A model generated the notes under the pieces. It ran no database searches, was not told the DNA's origin, and saw nothing but the letters and a program-made list of their open reading frames with translations. The position numbers and the translations under genes are program-made. From Pedobacter sp. Leaf176 (GTDB lineage: Bacteria > Bacteroidota > Bacteroidia > Sphingobacteriales > Sphingobacteriaceae), in contig NZ_LMPD01000003.1 in assembly GCF_001424305.1 (NCBI RefSeq), positions 127,386 through 191,385 on the forward strand: a DNA stretch of 64,000 nucleotides, in the 5' to 3' direction. Every line of letters starts with the position of its first letter. The first letter of the stretch is position 1. Below are positions 16,169 through 24,958 of the stretch, one piece after another.

Positions 16169-16738
16169 ATGAATGAACTTGAAAATTATATCCACCATCA
16201 TTTCGGTATTAGTCCGGATGACTGCCAGAAAGTGAGCACATTATTTAAGCCTGAGGTACTTGAAAAGGGAAACTACTTTTTACGAACTGGTAAATTTTGC
16301 AATAAACTCAGCTTTATACAAAGTGGCATTTTAAAGGTCTATGTAAACCTGCCAGAAAGAGAAGTTACCCAATGGATAGGCACTGCGGGGTATTTCATGA
16401 CCGATCTCCAGGGTTTTATGTTCCGAAACACATCGCGCTTTAACATACAGGCATTAACGCAAACGCATTTGTTTACAATCGATTACGATGCTTACCTCAC
16501 GATGGGCAAAATGGTACCCAAATGGCATGAATTCGAAAAATTATTCATGGGCAAATGTTTTGTGATGATGGAGAATCGCATATTCGACCTCATCTCGCTA
16601 ACCGCTGAAGATCGGTATCAAAAACTCTTCGAACAGTCCCCTGAGCTTTTTAATCAGGTACCACTTCAGTTCCTGGCCTCCATGCTCGGCATGACACCTG
16701 AAACTTTCAGCAGGATACGAAAGAAAATGATTTCTTGA
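16169..16738 (+). CDS. Crp/Fnr-family transcriptional regulator
   Basis: A 189-residue paralogue of the regulator at 13588. The beta-roll effector domain (residues ~25-115, FLRTGKFCNKLSFIQSGILK) is followed by a C-terminal helix-turn-helix (LQFLASMLGMTPETFSRIRK). There is no Fnr-type cysteine cluster. The DUF4260 gene starts 60 bases downstream and may be controlled by it. The effector is unknown. Confidence 0.9.
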   Translation: MNELENYIHHHFGISPDDCQKVSTLFKPEVLEKGNYFLRTGKFCNKLSFIQSGILKVYVNLPEREVTQWIGTAGYFMTDLQGFMFRNTSRFNIQALTQTHLFTIDYDAYLTMGKMVPKWHEFEKLFMGKCFVMMENRIFDLISLTAEDRYQKLFEQSPELFNQVPLQFLASMLGMTPETFSRIRKKMIS

Positions 16739-16798
16739 TTTTTGTCAAGAGTACACCCGCTGTTCTGCCCCTAAATTTGGATTAACAAAATTCGGAAC

Positions 16799-17176
16799 AT
16801 GAATCAGCAAAAAGCGATGGATTTCACCATCAGGATTGAAGAAGCAGCGATAACTGCAGTTGCTATCTATTTCTTAACGAAATATAATCTGGGCCTACCA
16901 GTTTGGCTGTGGGTATTGCTTTTTTTCAGCCCTGACCTTTCAATGATGGGTTACCTGGCGAATGCTCGCATAGGTGCTTTAACTTATAACCTGTTTCATC
17001 ACCGTGCGATAGCTATAGCCCTTCTGGCGATCGGCTTTTTGATGCAAATTCAGATACTCGTTACCTGTGGCTTACTGTTACTAGCGCACGCCTCCTTTGA
17101 CCGCATGCTCGGTTACGGGCTCAAGTTTACAGATGATTTTAAGCACACAAATTTAGGCAGGATGGGAAATGATTGA
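16799..17176 (+). CDS. DUF4260 membrane protein
   Basis: A 125-residue hydrophobic protein with about four membrane segments. SPDLSMMGYL, the NLFHHRA stretch and the C-terminal RMLGYGLKF are characteristic of DUF4260, a small inner-membrane family of unknown function. It sits behind a Crp/Fnr regulator on the same strand, a common arrangement. Confidence 0.88.
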   Translation: MNQQKAMDFTIRIEEAAITAVAIYFLTKYNLGLPVWLWVLLFFSPDLSMMGYLANARIGALTYNLFHHRAIAIALLAIGFLMQIQILVTCGLLLLAHASFDRMLGYGLKFTDDFKHTNLGRMGND

Positions 17177-17379
17177 TAAACTAAATGGGTATCCTTTTTC
17201 ATTATTTGAAAGATGTTATGTTGCGAAAATCCAATTGCCCTTTTGACCGAATTGTAACACTCCGTTACCAGTTCATCGGCTTAGGCTTCATAGGCTGAAA
17301 AGATGCTGCTCTTATTATGGGTTAACCATTATCTAAATTCTGTAAGAATTGTTGTCTATTTAAAACAAGTAACATATAT

Positions 17380-17399
17380 TTACGTAACTGATTACGTAA
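17380..17399 (+). promoter_or_regulatory. Palindromic operator candidate for the MarR-GNAT gene
   Basis: Two copies of the self-complementary octamer TTACGTAA (17380-17387, 17392-17399) separated by CTGA form a 20-base near-perfect palindrome. It ends 10 bases before the MarR-GNAT start codon. Size and symmetry fit a dimeric MarR-family repressor, so autoregulation is likely. Confidence 0.6.
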
Positions 17400-17409
17400 T
17401 TAGGAATAT

Positions 17410-18384
17410 ATGGAATTTTATAATGCAGCTGGCATTAAATCTATCGGCAGCAGGCTGAGAATGCTGACCAGCAGGATTACCGATGATGCGGCACAAATCT
17501 ATAATTTATATAATATTGAAATGCAGCCCAAATGGTTTCCTGTTTTCTATGCCCTGTCAGAAGGCAATGAAAAAACGATTACCGGCATTGCGCATGAAAT
17601 CGGCCATTCACATCCCTCAGTTAGTAAAATCATTAGTGAAATGAGCAAAGCGGGCTTAGTTGAAAAAAAAGATAACAGTGACGGCAGACGGAGCATGGTT
17701 GGCCTTTCAGAAAAAGGGCTGAGTTATAAAGAAAAAATCCAGGACCAATATACCGACGTTGAAGATGCGATTAAAAACCTCAACACACAGGCGGCAAACG
17801 ATCTATGGAAAGCAATCGAAGAATGGGAATTTATGCTCGGACAGAAAACATTGCTACGGCGGGTTATTGAGCAAAAGAAAAAACGCGAAAGCAGTGCCGT
17901 CCGAATTACGGCATTCAAACCTGAACATGCTTCTGCCTTCAGAAAGCTGAATGAACAGTGGATTTCTTCCTATTTTAAAATGGAAGAGGCTGACCATCGC
18001 TCGTTGGATAATCCACAGGAATACATTTTGGACAAGGGAGGCCATATTTTAGTTGCCCTCTTGAACAATGAAGTTGTGGGTGTGTGCGCTTTAATAGTCA
18101 TGAACGATGGCGAACATGACTTTGAGTTGGCGAAGATGGCGGTTGCTCCATCCGCACAAGGTAAGAGTATCGGCTGGCTGCTGGGACAAGCTGCATTGGA
18201 TAAGGCGGCTACATTAGGGGCAACAAAAATTTATCTGGAGAGCAATACAATACTTAAGCCAGCGATCAACCTCTACTATAAGCTGGGATTCCAGAAAATA
18301 GCAGGCCATCCAACACCTTACGAGCGGTGCAACATCCAGATGGCGGCAGACATCAACAGATACCAAAGTAAAACAGGGATTTAA
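17410..18384 (+). CDS. MarR-family regulator fused to GNAT acetyltransferase
   Basis: 324 residues with two domains. Residues ~1-145 form a MarR winged helix (HSHPSVSKIISEMSKAGLVE with the wing DNSDGRRSMVGLS). Residues ~160-315 are a GNAT N-acetyltransferase with the acetyl-CoA loop VAPSAQGKSIGWLLGQAAL and the terminal NLYYKLGFQKI. This fusion architecture occurs widely in bacteria; the acetyltransferase substrate is unknown. A palindrome abutting the start suggests autoregulation. The next gene on this strand is a broken DUF2000-like relic. Confidence 0.9.
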   Translation: MEFYNAAGIKSIGSRLRMLTSRITDDAAQIYNLYNIEMQPKWFPVFYALSEGNEKTITGIAHEIGHSHPSVSKIISEMSKAGLVEKKDNSDGRRSMVGLSEKGLSYKEKIQDQYTDVEDAIKNLNTQAANDLWKAIEEWEFMLGQKTLLRRVIEQKKKRESSAVRITAFKPEHASAFRKLNEQWISSYFKMEEADHRSLDNPQEYILDKGGHILVALLNNEVVGVCALIVMNDGEHDFELAKMAVAPSAQGKSIGWLLGQAALDKAATLGATKIYLESNTILKPAINLYYKLGFQKIAGHPTPYERCNIQMAADINRYQSKTGI

Positions 18385-18386
18385 AA

Positions 18387-18602
18387 AATATAGCGATAGT
18401 TATCCTTAACACACCGGATGACTTATAAAAATTAAATGTAGCTGATTTCAATGCATTTGGCCTATCATATCTTCAATTCATAAAACACGCTATTCTTGTT
18501 TATGCTACCGAATCGAATGAACAACTGAAACCTATTTTTAAGCGTGCGTCAGAAAGGGAATTAAACATAGGCATTTATAAGAATTCACATAAATTTGATT
18601 AG
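18387..18602 (+). pseudogene. DUF2000-like gene relic
   Basis: One plus-strand frame reads KNIAIVILNTPDDL, an in-frame TAA (18426-18428), then KLNVADF, GLSYLQFIKHAILVYATESN and FKRASERELNIGIYKNSHKF before a TAG at 18600-18602. The order of elements resembles DUF2000 proteins, whose hallmark continues with a TGxDxxNR segment that is absent here. It appears to have an internal stop, possibly an internal deletion, and a lost C-terminus. The end overlaps the last 18 bases of the convergent chrA, so the break point coincides with the chromate operon boundary. Confidence 0.55.
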
Positions 18603-19754
18603 GATACCGGCAACAGCGGCAATTGCAATAATATGAGGTTCCTTTAGCTTTTTGACATAAATCAAGGCAAATATACTGGCAATAGCAATAAGCGCTGTTG
18701 GAATATCAATTATACTTCTTTTGGCGATAACCAGAACCGCACCCACAAGGGCGCCAACCACAACCGACGTAATCCCCTCTACGAATGCCTTGATACTTGC
18801 ATTCTTTGCAATTTTCTTGAATGATGGAGCCAAAGCAACTGTAAAAAGATAGCATGGCAAAAAGGTGGCAAAGGCAGCGATACATGCGCCGGGGAAACCC
18901 GCTACAAGATAGCCGATAAATGCCACGGTAATCACAACGGGCCCCGGAGTAATCATCGCTACAGCAACCGAATCGACGAATTCCCGCTCGTTCAGCCATC
19001 CGAACTGTTCGACTACACCTCCATGCAGGAAAGGCACGATTGCAAGGCCGCTACCGAATACCAATGCCCCAGCCTTTAAAAAGAACCATCCGATTTCCTG
19101 AAGGGTCTTTCCCTCATATTGCCAAAACCCAGTTCCGATAAGAAAGATCGACGGTAGCGCACCCGACTTTCTAAACCATTTTGGTGGCGCTTTTACCAGC
19201 ATGTAGATTATACCACATGCAGTAAAAAGAAGCATGTCCTCTTTCTGAGTAATAACCGTTATAGCGATTCCCACACTATAAAACAGCCATAAAAGCCATT
19301 TGCCCTTAACGTCTGCAAAGGTAAATTTACCTACTGACTTAATAGTCAAGCGATAAGCACTTATGGCTATAATTCCAATCACAGCCGCGCTTACGCCATA
19401 AAAGACAGCAAGCATCCAGGGCAGCCCACTATAAAGTCTATAGGCCATTCCAAGCAGTACCACCATAACAAAGGATGGCAACACGAAAGCAAGGCCGGCT
19501 AGCGTTGCTCCGAGAAACCGGTAATGAACAAAGCCAATATAAATACCCAACTGCGCTGCCAACGGCCCCGGGGCTAGTTGTGCCAGTGCCAAACCTTCTT
19601 TATATTCTTCTTCTGTAATCCATTTTTTGTTTTCGACGAGATCGGTATTCATGTAGCCTACCAGGGCCACAGGGCCTCCAAAGCCCCAAGTGCCCAGTTT
19701 CAGGAAATAGATGACCAGGTCGCTGAGCGTATATAATATTTTTTCCTTTTCCAT
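18585..19754 (-). CDS. chrA: Chromate transporter ChrA
   Basis: A 389-residue inner-membrane protein of the CHR superfamily, long-chain type with two homologous halves. Each half opens with the family signature: FLKLGTWGFGGPVALVGYM near residue 15 and FFLKAGALVFGSGLAIVPFL near residue 225. The signatures are followed by QLAPGPLAAQLG and MITPGPVVIT. It exports chromate using membrane potential or proton gradient. It is the last gene of an operon with a small envelope protein (4-base gap) and a ChrB-domain regulator upstream. Intact. Confidence 0.93.
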   Translation of the reverse strand: MEKEKILYTLSDLVIYFLKLGTWGFGGPVALVGYMNTDLVENKKWITEEEYKEGLALAQLAPGPLAAQLGIYIGFVHYRFLGATLAGLAFVLPSFVMVVLLGMAYRLYSGLPWMLAVFYGVSAAVIGIIAISAYRLTIKSVGKFTFADVKGKWLLWLFYSVGIAITVITQKEDMLLFTACGIIYMLVKAPPKWFRKSGALPSIFLIGTGFWQYEGKTLQEIGWFFLKAGALVFGSGLAIVPFLHGGVVEQFGWLNEREFVDSVAVAMITPGPVVITVAFIGYLVAGFPGACIAAFATFLPCYLFTVALAPSFKKIAKNASIKAFVEGITSVVVGALVGAVLVIAKRSIIDIPTALIAIASIFALIYVKKLKEPHIIAIAAVAGILIKFM

Positions 19755-19757
19755 TAT

Positions 19758-20252
19758 TTAAAGAGCTAGACCAAACTGAAAAGCGACCGTAGTAGAAAAA
19801 GGTTTATCGTTTCCAAACCTGAACGGAACAGGAAGAGCGACGAAAATGCTGCTCATTTTATTCTTGACAATAACTTTGCTCAGCACGGGTGTAAATCCGT
19901 ATCGTCCAGAAGTTTCGAATGCAAAACGCCCAGCAAAGGTGAAACCGCTGTTAATGGAAACGAGAACGCCTGGGTGGATGAGCAGGTTTGACGTTTTGCT
20001 GGATCCATCCTCCGCTCTAACATAAGGAACCATTTCCAGCGAAAATCCAATTCTTTTGCTTTTCCAAAGATTGATGCCAACAGGAAGTCCGACTACATAA
20101 TGACCATCAAAGTTAAAGTCGGTACCAGCGGAGCTGAAAGTGGCAATAGGATGTACGACACCTACATAACCTACAATTTTCGGATAGTTTTCCTGAGCGG
20201 AAACAAAAATCTGAATGCTGAAAAGAATAATAAATAGAACGTATTTCTTCAT
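19758..20252 (-). CDS. Secreted envelope protein in the chromate operon
   Basis: 164 residues with a signal peptide (MKKYVLFIILFSIQIFVSAQ). The mature part is rich in alternating aromatic/polar strands (FDGHYVVGLPVGINLWKSK, FAGRFAFETSGRYGFTP) and ends in an aromatic-containing strand, suggesting a small outer-membrane beta-barrel. Unrecognised at family level. Its place between the chromate regulator and chrA, with a 3-base gap to chrA, suggests a role in chromate or sulfate-analogue handling across the outer membrane (inference). Confidence 0.7.
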   Translation of the reverse strand: MKKYVLFIILFSIQIFVSAQENYPKIVGYVGVVHPIATFSSAGTDFNFDGHYVVGLPVGINLWKSKRIGFSLEMVPYVRAEDGSSKTSNLLIHPGVLVSINSGFTFAGRFAFETSGRYGFTPVLSKVIVKNKMSSIFVALPVPFRFGNDKPFSTTVAFQFGLAL

Positions 20253-20299
20253 GGCTTAAAACTACCCATGAGAAATAAACCAAAATAGAACCGAATTAA

Positions 20300-21151
20300 C
20301 TATTTTGTATCCTTTTTACCTTTCCTTGCAATTCTTCTATAGGCAGAAGGGTTTTCACCAGTCTGTTTTTTAAATATTCTGCTAAAATGGCTCTGGTCTG
20401 AAAAACCCGTCAGGTAGGCGACCTCGGTTAAAGAATATACTGTCGTCTCCAACAAGGCAATGGCTTTATCTATCCGCATTTTACGGATATAATCTCCGAA
20501 AGACAGATTATCGAAGTACTTGGAGAATTCCCTTGAGAGGTAGGCAGGATTTATTTCCAGCTCGTCTGAGGCCTGCCTTAGACTGATTGACATATTGGTA
20601 TCCATTTGGTCCTGTATCATTTCCCTAAGCTCCATTGTCCAGGCTGGAGCCCTCTTCTTTCCCGCCTTAAGGTATTTATGATAAACCTCAAGCAGCAATT
20701 GTTCGACTGGAGCCTGTGTATGTTTTTGGTCGAAGAGATGCTTTGCCCAAGTATACAGCCCATCATAGATTTTCATGCCAATTTCTAGAAGCTCATGATC
20801 GTCTTTGATGTTTTGTGATAGTCCGAGGAAGATGGCAGAAAGTCCAGCTGCCTGGGGTGCAAAATCCAATCGATCTGTATCTGCTCCCCTGATGATTGCA
20901 GCAATGCGATCAAGCCCGTGATCATTGAGCTTATGCTTCTTTAAAAAATAGTCGAAGGTACATTGGTCTTCGTAATGGCTATATTCCACTCCCGGCAAAT
21001 CAAATGGAACGGCATCCAGTTCCCTGGCCTTAGCGATCACTTGATCAAATGGAACATAGATTATTTCTGCATTGACATCTATGAACCGCTTAATGAGCCA
21101 TGGACAGGCAATTCTGTCAATCTTCGGCCGTTCGCGGGTAATCCATTTCAT
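20300..21151 (-). CDS. ChrB-like chromate-sensing domain fused to AraC HTH
   Basis: 283 residues. Residues 1-~140 match the chromate-resistance ChrB C-terminal domain (KWITRERPKIDRIACPWLIK, then VEYSHYEDQCTFD and ADTDRLDFAPQAAGL). Residues ~185-280 are an AraC double helix-turn-helix (ASDELEINPAYLSREFSKYF and EVAYLTGFSDQSHFSRIFKK). Canonical ChrB has its DNA-binding part N-terminal and of a different type, so this is an alternative chromate-responsive regulator. It is first in the operon with an envelope protein and chrA. It probably binds chromate through the ChrB part and controls the operon. Confidence 0.88.
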   Translation of the reverse strand: MKWITRERPKIDRIACPWLIKRFIDVNAEIIYVPFDQVIAKARELDAVPFDLPGVEYSHYEDQCTFDYFLKKHKLNDHGLDRIAAIIRGADTDRLDFAPQAAGLSAIFLGLSQNIKDDHELLEIGMKIYDGLYTWAKHLFDQKHTQAPVEQLLLEVYHKYLKAGKKRAPAWTMELREMIQDQMDTNMSISLRQASDELEINPAYLSREFSKYFDNLSFGDYIRKMRIDKAIALLETTVYSLTEVAYLTGFSDQSHFSRIFKKQTGENPSAYRRIARKGKKDTK

Positions 21152-21545
21152 ATGCTCCAGGTTTCATAATGTAAAGTTAATGATCTTATTCCTATACATT
21201 CTTAATTGCAGGCAACAAAACGTAAGAACCCTTTATTACGGCAATTGGGTTGCTGGCGGAGTGCCTGACCATATTTCATTTTAGCCTTCTTGCTGAATCT
21301 TGGTTTGATGAGCAATTACAGGTAAACAATCTTTTGTTTTCCACTGTCCAAAAAAATATAATCAAGGCCCTCCGATGGATGATTGGTTAACCGCCTGGAA
21401 TGCCTGCGGCTAGTCTTTGAAATCCCAACGAGACCCGTTTAAACTGTTTCGAACAGCGAAAGTTTCTGCTTCAGTATGGGATATTGAATTAATATTATAA
21501 CGACTAAAGCATCGGAACAAAAAGCAATGCTAACTATGCCAATCC
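21152..21545. other. Intergenic region upstream of the chromate operon
   Basis: Almost 400 bases between the chromate regulator and a sensor kinase, both minus-strand. It must hold the chromate operon promoter. Short frames are present but none has a recognisable product, and I could not define an operator. Confidence 0.4.
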
Positions 21546-23078
21546 TTATCCATTCTTGTCCAGCCAGTCAATTGCATCTTCTGCCTGGTAGAAAAAGGCT
21601 ATTTCTGATTTTTTCTCTTTGTTGTCGACACTTTTCTGAGCCGACAACTGGCTAAACACACTTGCCGAAAATACCCAGGCAAAAAACTGGAGTCCGGCAT
21701 CTTCCATTAAGGGCAACCAGACTTCAGCTGCCCAGTCCGAAGCTTCCGACCAGGTACCGATCACTTCCCGATTATCATTGAATACTTTCGAACGGCTGTT
21801 GCTGCGCAAGTACTCAATCATCAACTTGCCACCATGCTTAACGGAGTTCATATCCTGATGGCCCCACCACCTTACATACATTATAGCTGAATCAGGTGGA
21901 CAATAAATTTCGATATAGCGATCTTTATAGTAATTTACAGTCTGGGTTTCAGGGGTTATCGCTCCGAGTGGCACCAACGGAAGTTTAAAAGAAAAAACAG
22001 ATCCCTTGTTCAATTCACTCTCTATCCAAAAACTTCCCCCATGCCTCTTAATGATTTCGGCAGAAATGTAAAGGCCAAGCCCTAATCCATCAAATTTAGC
22101 TGAAGAGTTATCAGAGCGGTAATAGCGTTCAAAAAGTTTTGTGATTTCATCGCTATCTATCCCGATTCCATAGTCCGTAATGGAGACAATCAGATTGTCA
22201 TCCTGCACTTCTGTGTCTATTAAGATGCGATCCGCATTAGGTGAATATTTAACGGCATTGGATATGAAATTTTGTATAACCTGTTCTAATCTATACCTAT
22301 CGCCCTGGATGTTAACCGGCCGCCTATCCTTTAAAATCATCCTGTGAGATGGAAAAATGATTTGCATTGCTCCAACGGTTTCCTGCAACAATTCTGAGAA
22401 CTCAAAATTTTCAGTATTCAGGGGCAGTTTGCCAACATTAATCTTACTTACATCCAGAAGATCCGAAATCAGTTTTTCAAGCCTGACAAGCTGGGCCTCC
22501 GTACGGTGCAGAAAGTCTTTAACCTTCGGGTTGTCGGCTATACGAAGCAGAATCTGATTGTATCCTTTTATCGAGGTTAGCGGCGTTTTAAGCTCATGAC
22601 TCGCTGTGGAAATAAATTCATCCTTGCGAAATTCATTTTCTTTACTTGCCTGTATGTTCGTACAAGTACCAACCCATACACCAGGCTTTCCTTCTACGCA
22701 AATTAACACGGCTCTCACTAAGTGCCAGTAATATGCCCCATCCTCAAAGCGCAGCCGTAATTCTGAAGTATACTCCTTTTCATTTTTAAGACTTTCCTGC
22801 CAGCGCTTTAAACTCAAGGGCAGATCTTCAGTGTGCACAAAAAAAGCCCAGCCTAATTCAATCACTTTAGCAGCGGGATAGCCAAAATCACGACTTAAGG
22901 TCTCATTTACATAATCTATTTTTCCCGCCCTATTCGCCGTCCAGATTTGTTGGGGAATAGCATTCAGCAATGCTGAAGAAGATAAATCGGTATTTAAAGA
23001 CAATTCCGGCTCCCGGCCCATCCCCTCCGTATTAAATTTAAAGCTTGAGTTTACATCTGACCCGGTTTCCATAACCAA
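21546..23078 (-). CDS. PAS sensor histidine kinase with STAS-like C-terminal domain
   Basis: 510 residues, no membrane segments. A PAS domain (~30-150: IPQQIWTANRAGKIDYVN), HisKA with histidine in STASHELKTPLTSIKG (~160), and HATPase_c with N box QNFISNAVKYSPN and G boxes DYGIGID and GLGLGLYI up to ~375. The last ~130 residues (from RYIEIYCPPDSAIMYVRWWG) form an extra alpha/beta domain resembling the SpoIIAA/STAS-like proteins common in Bacteroidota. No receiver is attached and no response regulator is adjacent. A soluble orphan kinase whose C-terminal domain may bind a partner or ligand. Confidence 0.88.
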   Translation of the reverse strand: MVMETGSDVNSSFKFNTEGMGREPELSLNTDLSSSALLNAIPQQIWTANRAGKIDYVNETLSRDFGYPAAKVIELGWAFFVHTEDLPLSLKRWQESLKNEKEYTSELRLRFEDGAYYWHLVRAVLICVEGKPGVWVGTCTNIQASKENEFRKDEFISTASHELKTPLTSIKGYNQILLRIADNPKVKDFLHRTEAQLVRLEKLISDLLDVSKINVGKLPLNTENFEFSELLQETVGAMQIIFPSHRMILKDRRPVNIQGDRYRLEQVIQNFISNAVKYSPNADRILIDTEVQDDNLIVSITDYGIGIDSDEITKLFERYYRSDNSSAKFDGLGLGLYISAEIIKRHGGSFWIESELNKGSVFSFKLPLVPLGAITPETQTVNYYKDRYIEIYCPPDSAIMYVRWWGHQDMNSVKHGGKLMIEYLRSNSRSKVFNDNREVIGTWSEASDWAAEVWLPLMEDAGLQFFAWVFSASVFSQLSAQKSVDNKEKKSEIAFFYQAEDAIDWLDKNG

Positions 23079-23616
23079 AGCTAAACATTTAGCTCCTAAA
23101 CCCTATCGACCATTGAAAAATATTTCCGGAACCATGAAAAACTTTTGAAGCATAAATACGCTATCTAACACGTAACAGATAATTAAGATTGACGCTAACC
23201 GCTCTGGAAACAGCATTTACCTCTTATAAGCACAGGTAAATTATAAAAGAAAATGACCATACCATAAGTATTTAAAATAAAAAATGACGTATAAATCCGC
23301 CGAACTTTTATAAAAATTGGATGGTTAATAAAGGCATAAGGTAAGAAAGCTATGCATATTATAAGAAAAGAGAAATTCATGCAGTACATGATTGTTTATC
23401 CGCAATTGCACTCGTAACCATTCCATGGGCGTTTAGGTTCAATAAATTGAAGATTGTTAGGTAATTTTCTGGGTACAGCTGTAATTACCGCAATTATGTC
23501 TGCCAAAACCAATCACGAAGGTGGTATTCTGCGACTTATTCCTAACCTCCTTTCATCTTAAATCATCAACAGCATACAATTTGATTATAAAATAATTACA
23601 TCAATCCAATAACACT
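23079..23616. other. Intergenic region
   Basis: About 540 AT-rich bases between the divergent sensor kinase and DUF4142 genes. Promoters for both must lie here. A -7-like TACAATTTG is seen shortly before the DUF4142 start but has a one-base-longer spacer than the consensus. No coding relic was recognised. Confidence 0.35.
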
Positions 23617-24579
23617 ATGAAAAATTTAGCAAACATGGCATTACTTGCGATAGCAGCTTTAACTTTTGAAGCTTGCTCCAGTACAAGATCAACCTCCGTG
23701 CGGACAGATACAGCCGAACCTTCCGGATCTGTTTCCCATGCAACCGGCGACGCAACGAGTATATCCGCTGGAAGTAAAACCGGATCGGGTACAGGAAGTG
23801 GAACAACGGGATCAGGTAGCGGAACTTCAGGGACCATTACCACTGGTTCGGGCAGTAGCACATCCGGTACAAATACAGGTAGCGGCAAAACCGGTTCAGG
23901 CGCTGCAGGAACAACAGGCACGGCCAACACAAGTTCCGCTGGAGCATCAGGCTCCACAAACACAGGAACAGGCGGATTAGTATCAGATGAAACTTCGCAA
24001 TTTATACGCCAGGCTGCAATAAGTGGGCTATCGGAAGTACAATTAAGTCATCTCGCTCTGAAAAGCGCACAAAGCACTACAGTTAAAAAGTTTGCAGCAA
24101 TGATGGTAAAGGATCATGGAGGTGCGAATGCTGAATTGAAAACTTTGGCATCGGCTAAGGACATCATGCTTCCGGACAGCAGTGACATAGGCGATGCCAC
24201 TAGTGACATTAATACTGCTGGAAACACAGGTAGCACAATGAGTTCGGGAACAACCGGCACAGGCTCAGGAACTTCTGGATCCAGCACAGCAGGAAGCGGT
24301 TCTAGCGCCACAGACAACGGTTCCGGCGGCAGCAATATGAGTCCTGCGGAAAAAATAGAACGATTAAGAACTTCTTCCAATAAAGAATTTGATCAAAACT
24401 ATGTGCAGTTAATGATTAGAGATCATGTTAAAGCGATAAGCCTTTATGAAAGTGGAGCAAGATCTGCCGATCCGCAAGTTAAAGCATATGCCTCAAAACA
24501 TTTGCCCGCACTCAGAAAACATTTACAACAGGTAACGGATTTGGGTAAATCCACCATTGGTAAATCAGGCGTGCAATAG
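23617..24579 (+). CDS. DUF4142 lipoprotein with Gly/Ser/Thr-rich low-complexity segments
   Basis: 320 residues. The N-terminus is a lipoprotein signal with a cysteine after TFEA (ALTFEACSS). Residues ~25-125 are almost pure G/S/T/A. Residues ~128-190 are the first half of a DUF4142 four-helix bundle (QFIRQAAISGLSEVQLSHLA, then FAAMMVKDHGGANAELKTLA). A second G/S/T tract (~200-240) interrupts the domain, and ~245-315 supplies the second half (FDQNYVQLMIRDHVKAISLY, HLPALRKHLQQV). DUF4142 proteins are ferritin-like in outline, periplasmic and often stress-related. The linkers look extended and flexible, as for spacing a domain away from the membrane. A terminator follows. Confidence 0.85.
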   Translation: MKNLANMALLAIAALTFEACSSTRSTSVRTDTAEPSGSVSHATGDATSISAGSKTGSGTGSGTTGSGSGTSGTITTGSGSSTSGTNTGSGKTGSGAAGTTGTANTSSAGASGSTNTGTGGLVSDETSQFIRQAAISGLSEVQLSHLALKSAQSTTVKKFAAMMVKDHGGANAELKTLASAKDIMLPDSSDIGDATSDINTAGNTGSTMSSGTTGTGSGTSGSSTAGSGSSATDNGSGGSNMSPAEKIERLRTSSNKEFDQNYVQLMIRDHVKAISLYESGARSADPQVKAYASKHLPALRKHLQQVTDLGKSTIGKSGVQ

Positions 24580-24958
24580 TCTGTTGATAATCTAAAACCG
24601 TGGCTGTATCGAAATCTTTCTTTTGATACAGCCCCATTTTGTAGCTGTCGTTGTTCAGACAGTTCACGATAGTATAGCATTTCACCTATCGGAAAAAATT
24701 ACCAGGAACTACCAATATTAAAAAAACTTTGCGGTAAACGGTTTGATTTTAAGGATAATTAAGAACGAAAAACTATCCTACAAGCCAGTATTTTTAACAG
24801 GCGGTAAAACGGTTGTTGTTCGAGCGGAATGACAAAAAAAAACGATAAATAACGCTGCTTCCATTATTAACAGTCTCAATAAACTTTTATATTAATAACT
24901 GGCTGTATAACTGGTTTTTATATAATTTTATTATATTTATTTCATAAATAAATCAGCT
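24580..24958. other. Intergenic region
   Basis: Apart from the terminator at its left end, this 380-base gap holds only AT-rich sequence leading to the next gene. The last 60 bases before ATG 24959 are nearly all A and T and probably contain its promoter. Confidence 0.4.
24602..24640 (+). terminator. Hairpin terminator after the DUF4142 gene
   Basis: GGCTGTATC (24602-24610) pairs with GATACAGCC (24625-24633); the stem can extend inward by GAAA/TTTT with one wobble, leaving a 6-base loop. CCATTTTG follows. Confidence 0.65.

Noticed and set aside
17190..17330. Minus-strand open frame with DELVTECYNSVKRAIGFSQ
   Set aside because: It has no start and stays open into the antisense of the DUF4260 gene, so it is probably coincidental.
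18706..18999. 97-residue frame overlapping chrA
   Set aside because: Same-strand shadow in another frame; chrA has full family signatures across this stretch.
21361..21540. Possible coding relic (MDDWLTAWNACG, then stop and further open frame) upstream of the chromate operon
   Set aside because: Too short, no family resemblance, and the open continuation may be chance.
23601..23963. Proline/valine-rich minus-strand frame opposite the DUF4142 gene (also 24114-24380)
   Set aside because: It is the antisense of Gly/Ser/Thr codon repeats, which keeps long frames open by composition alone.
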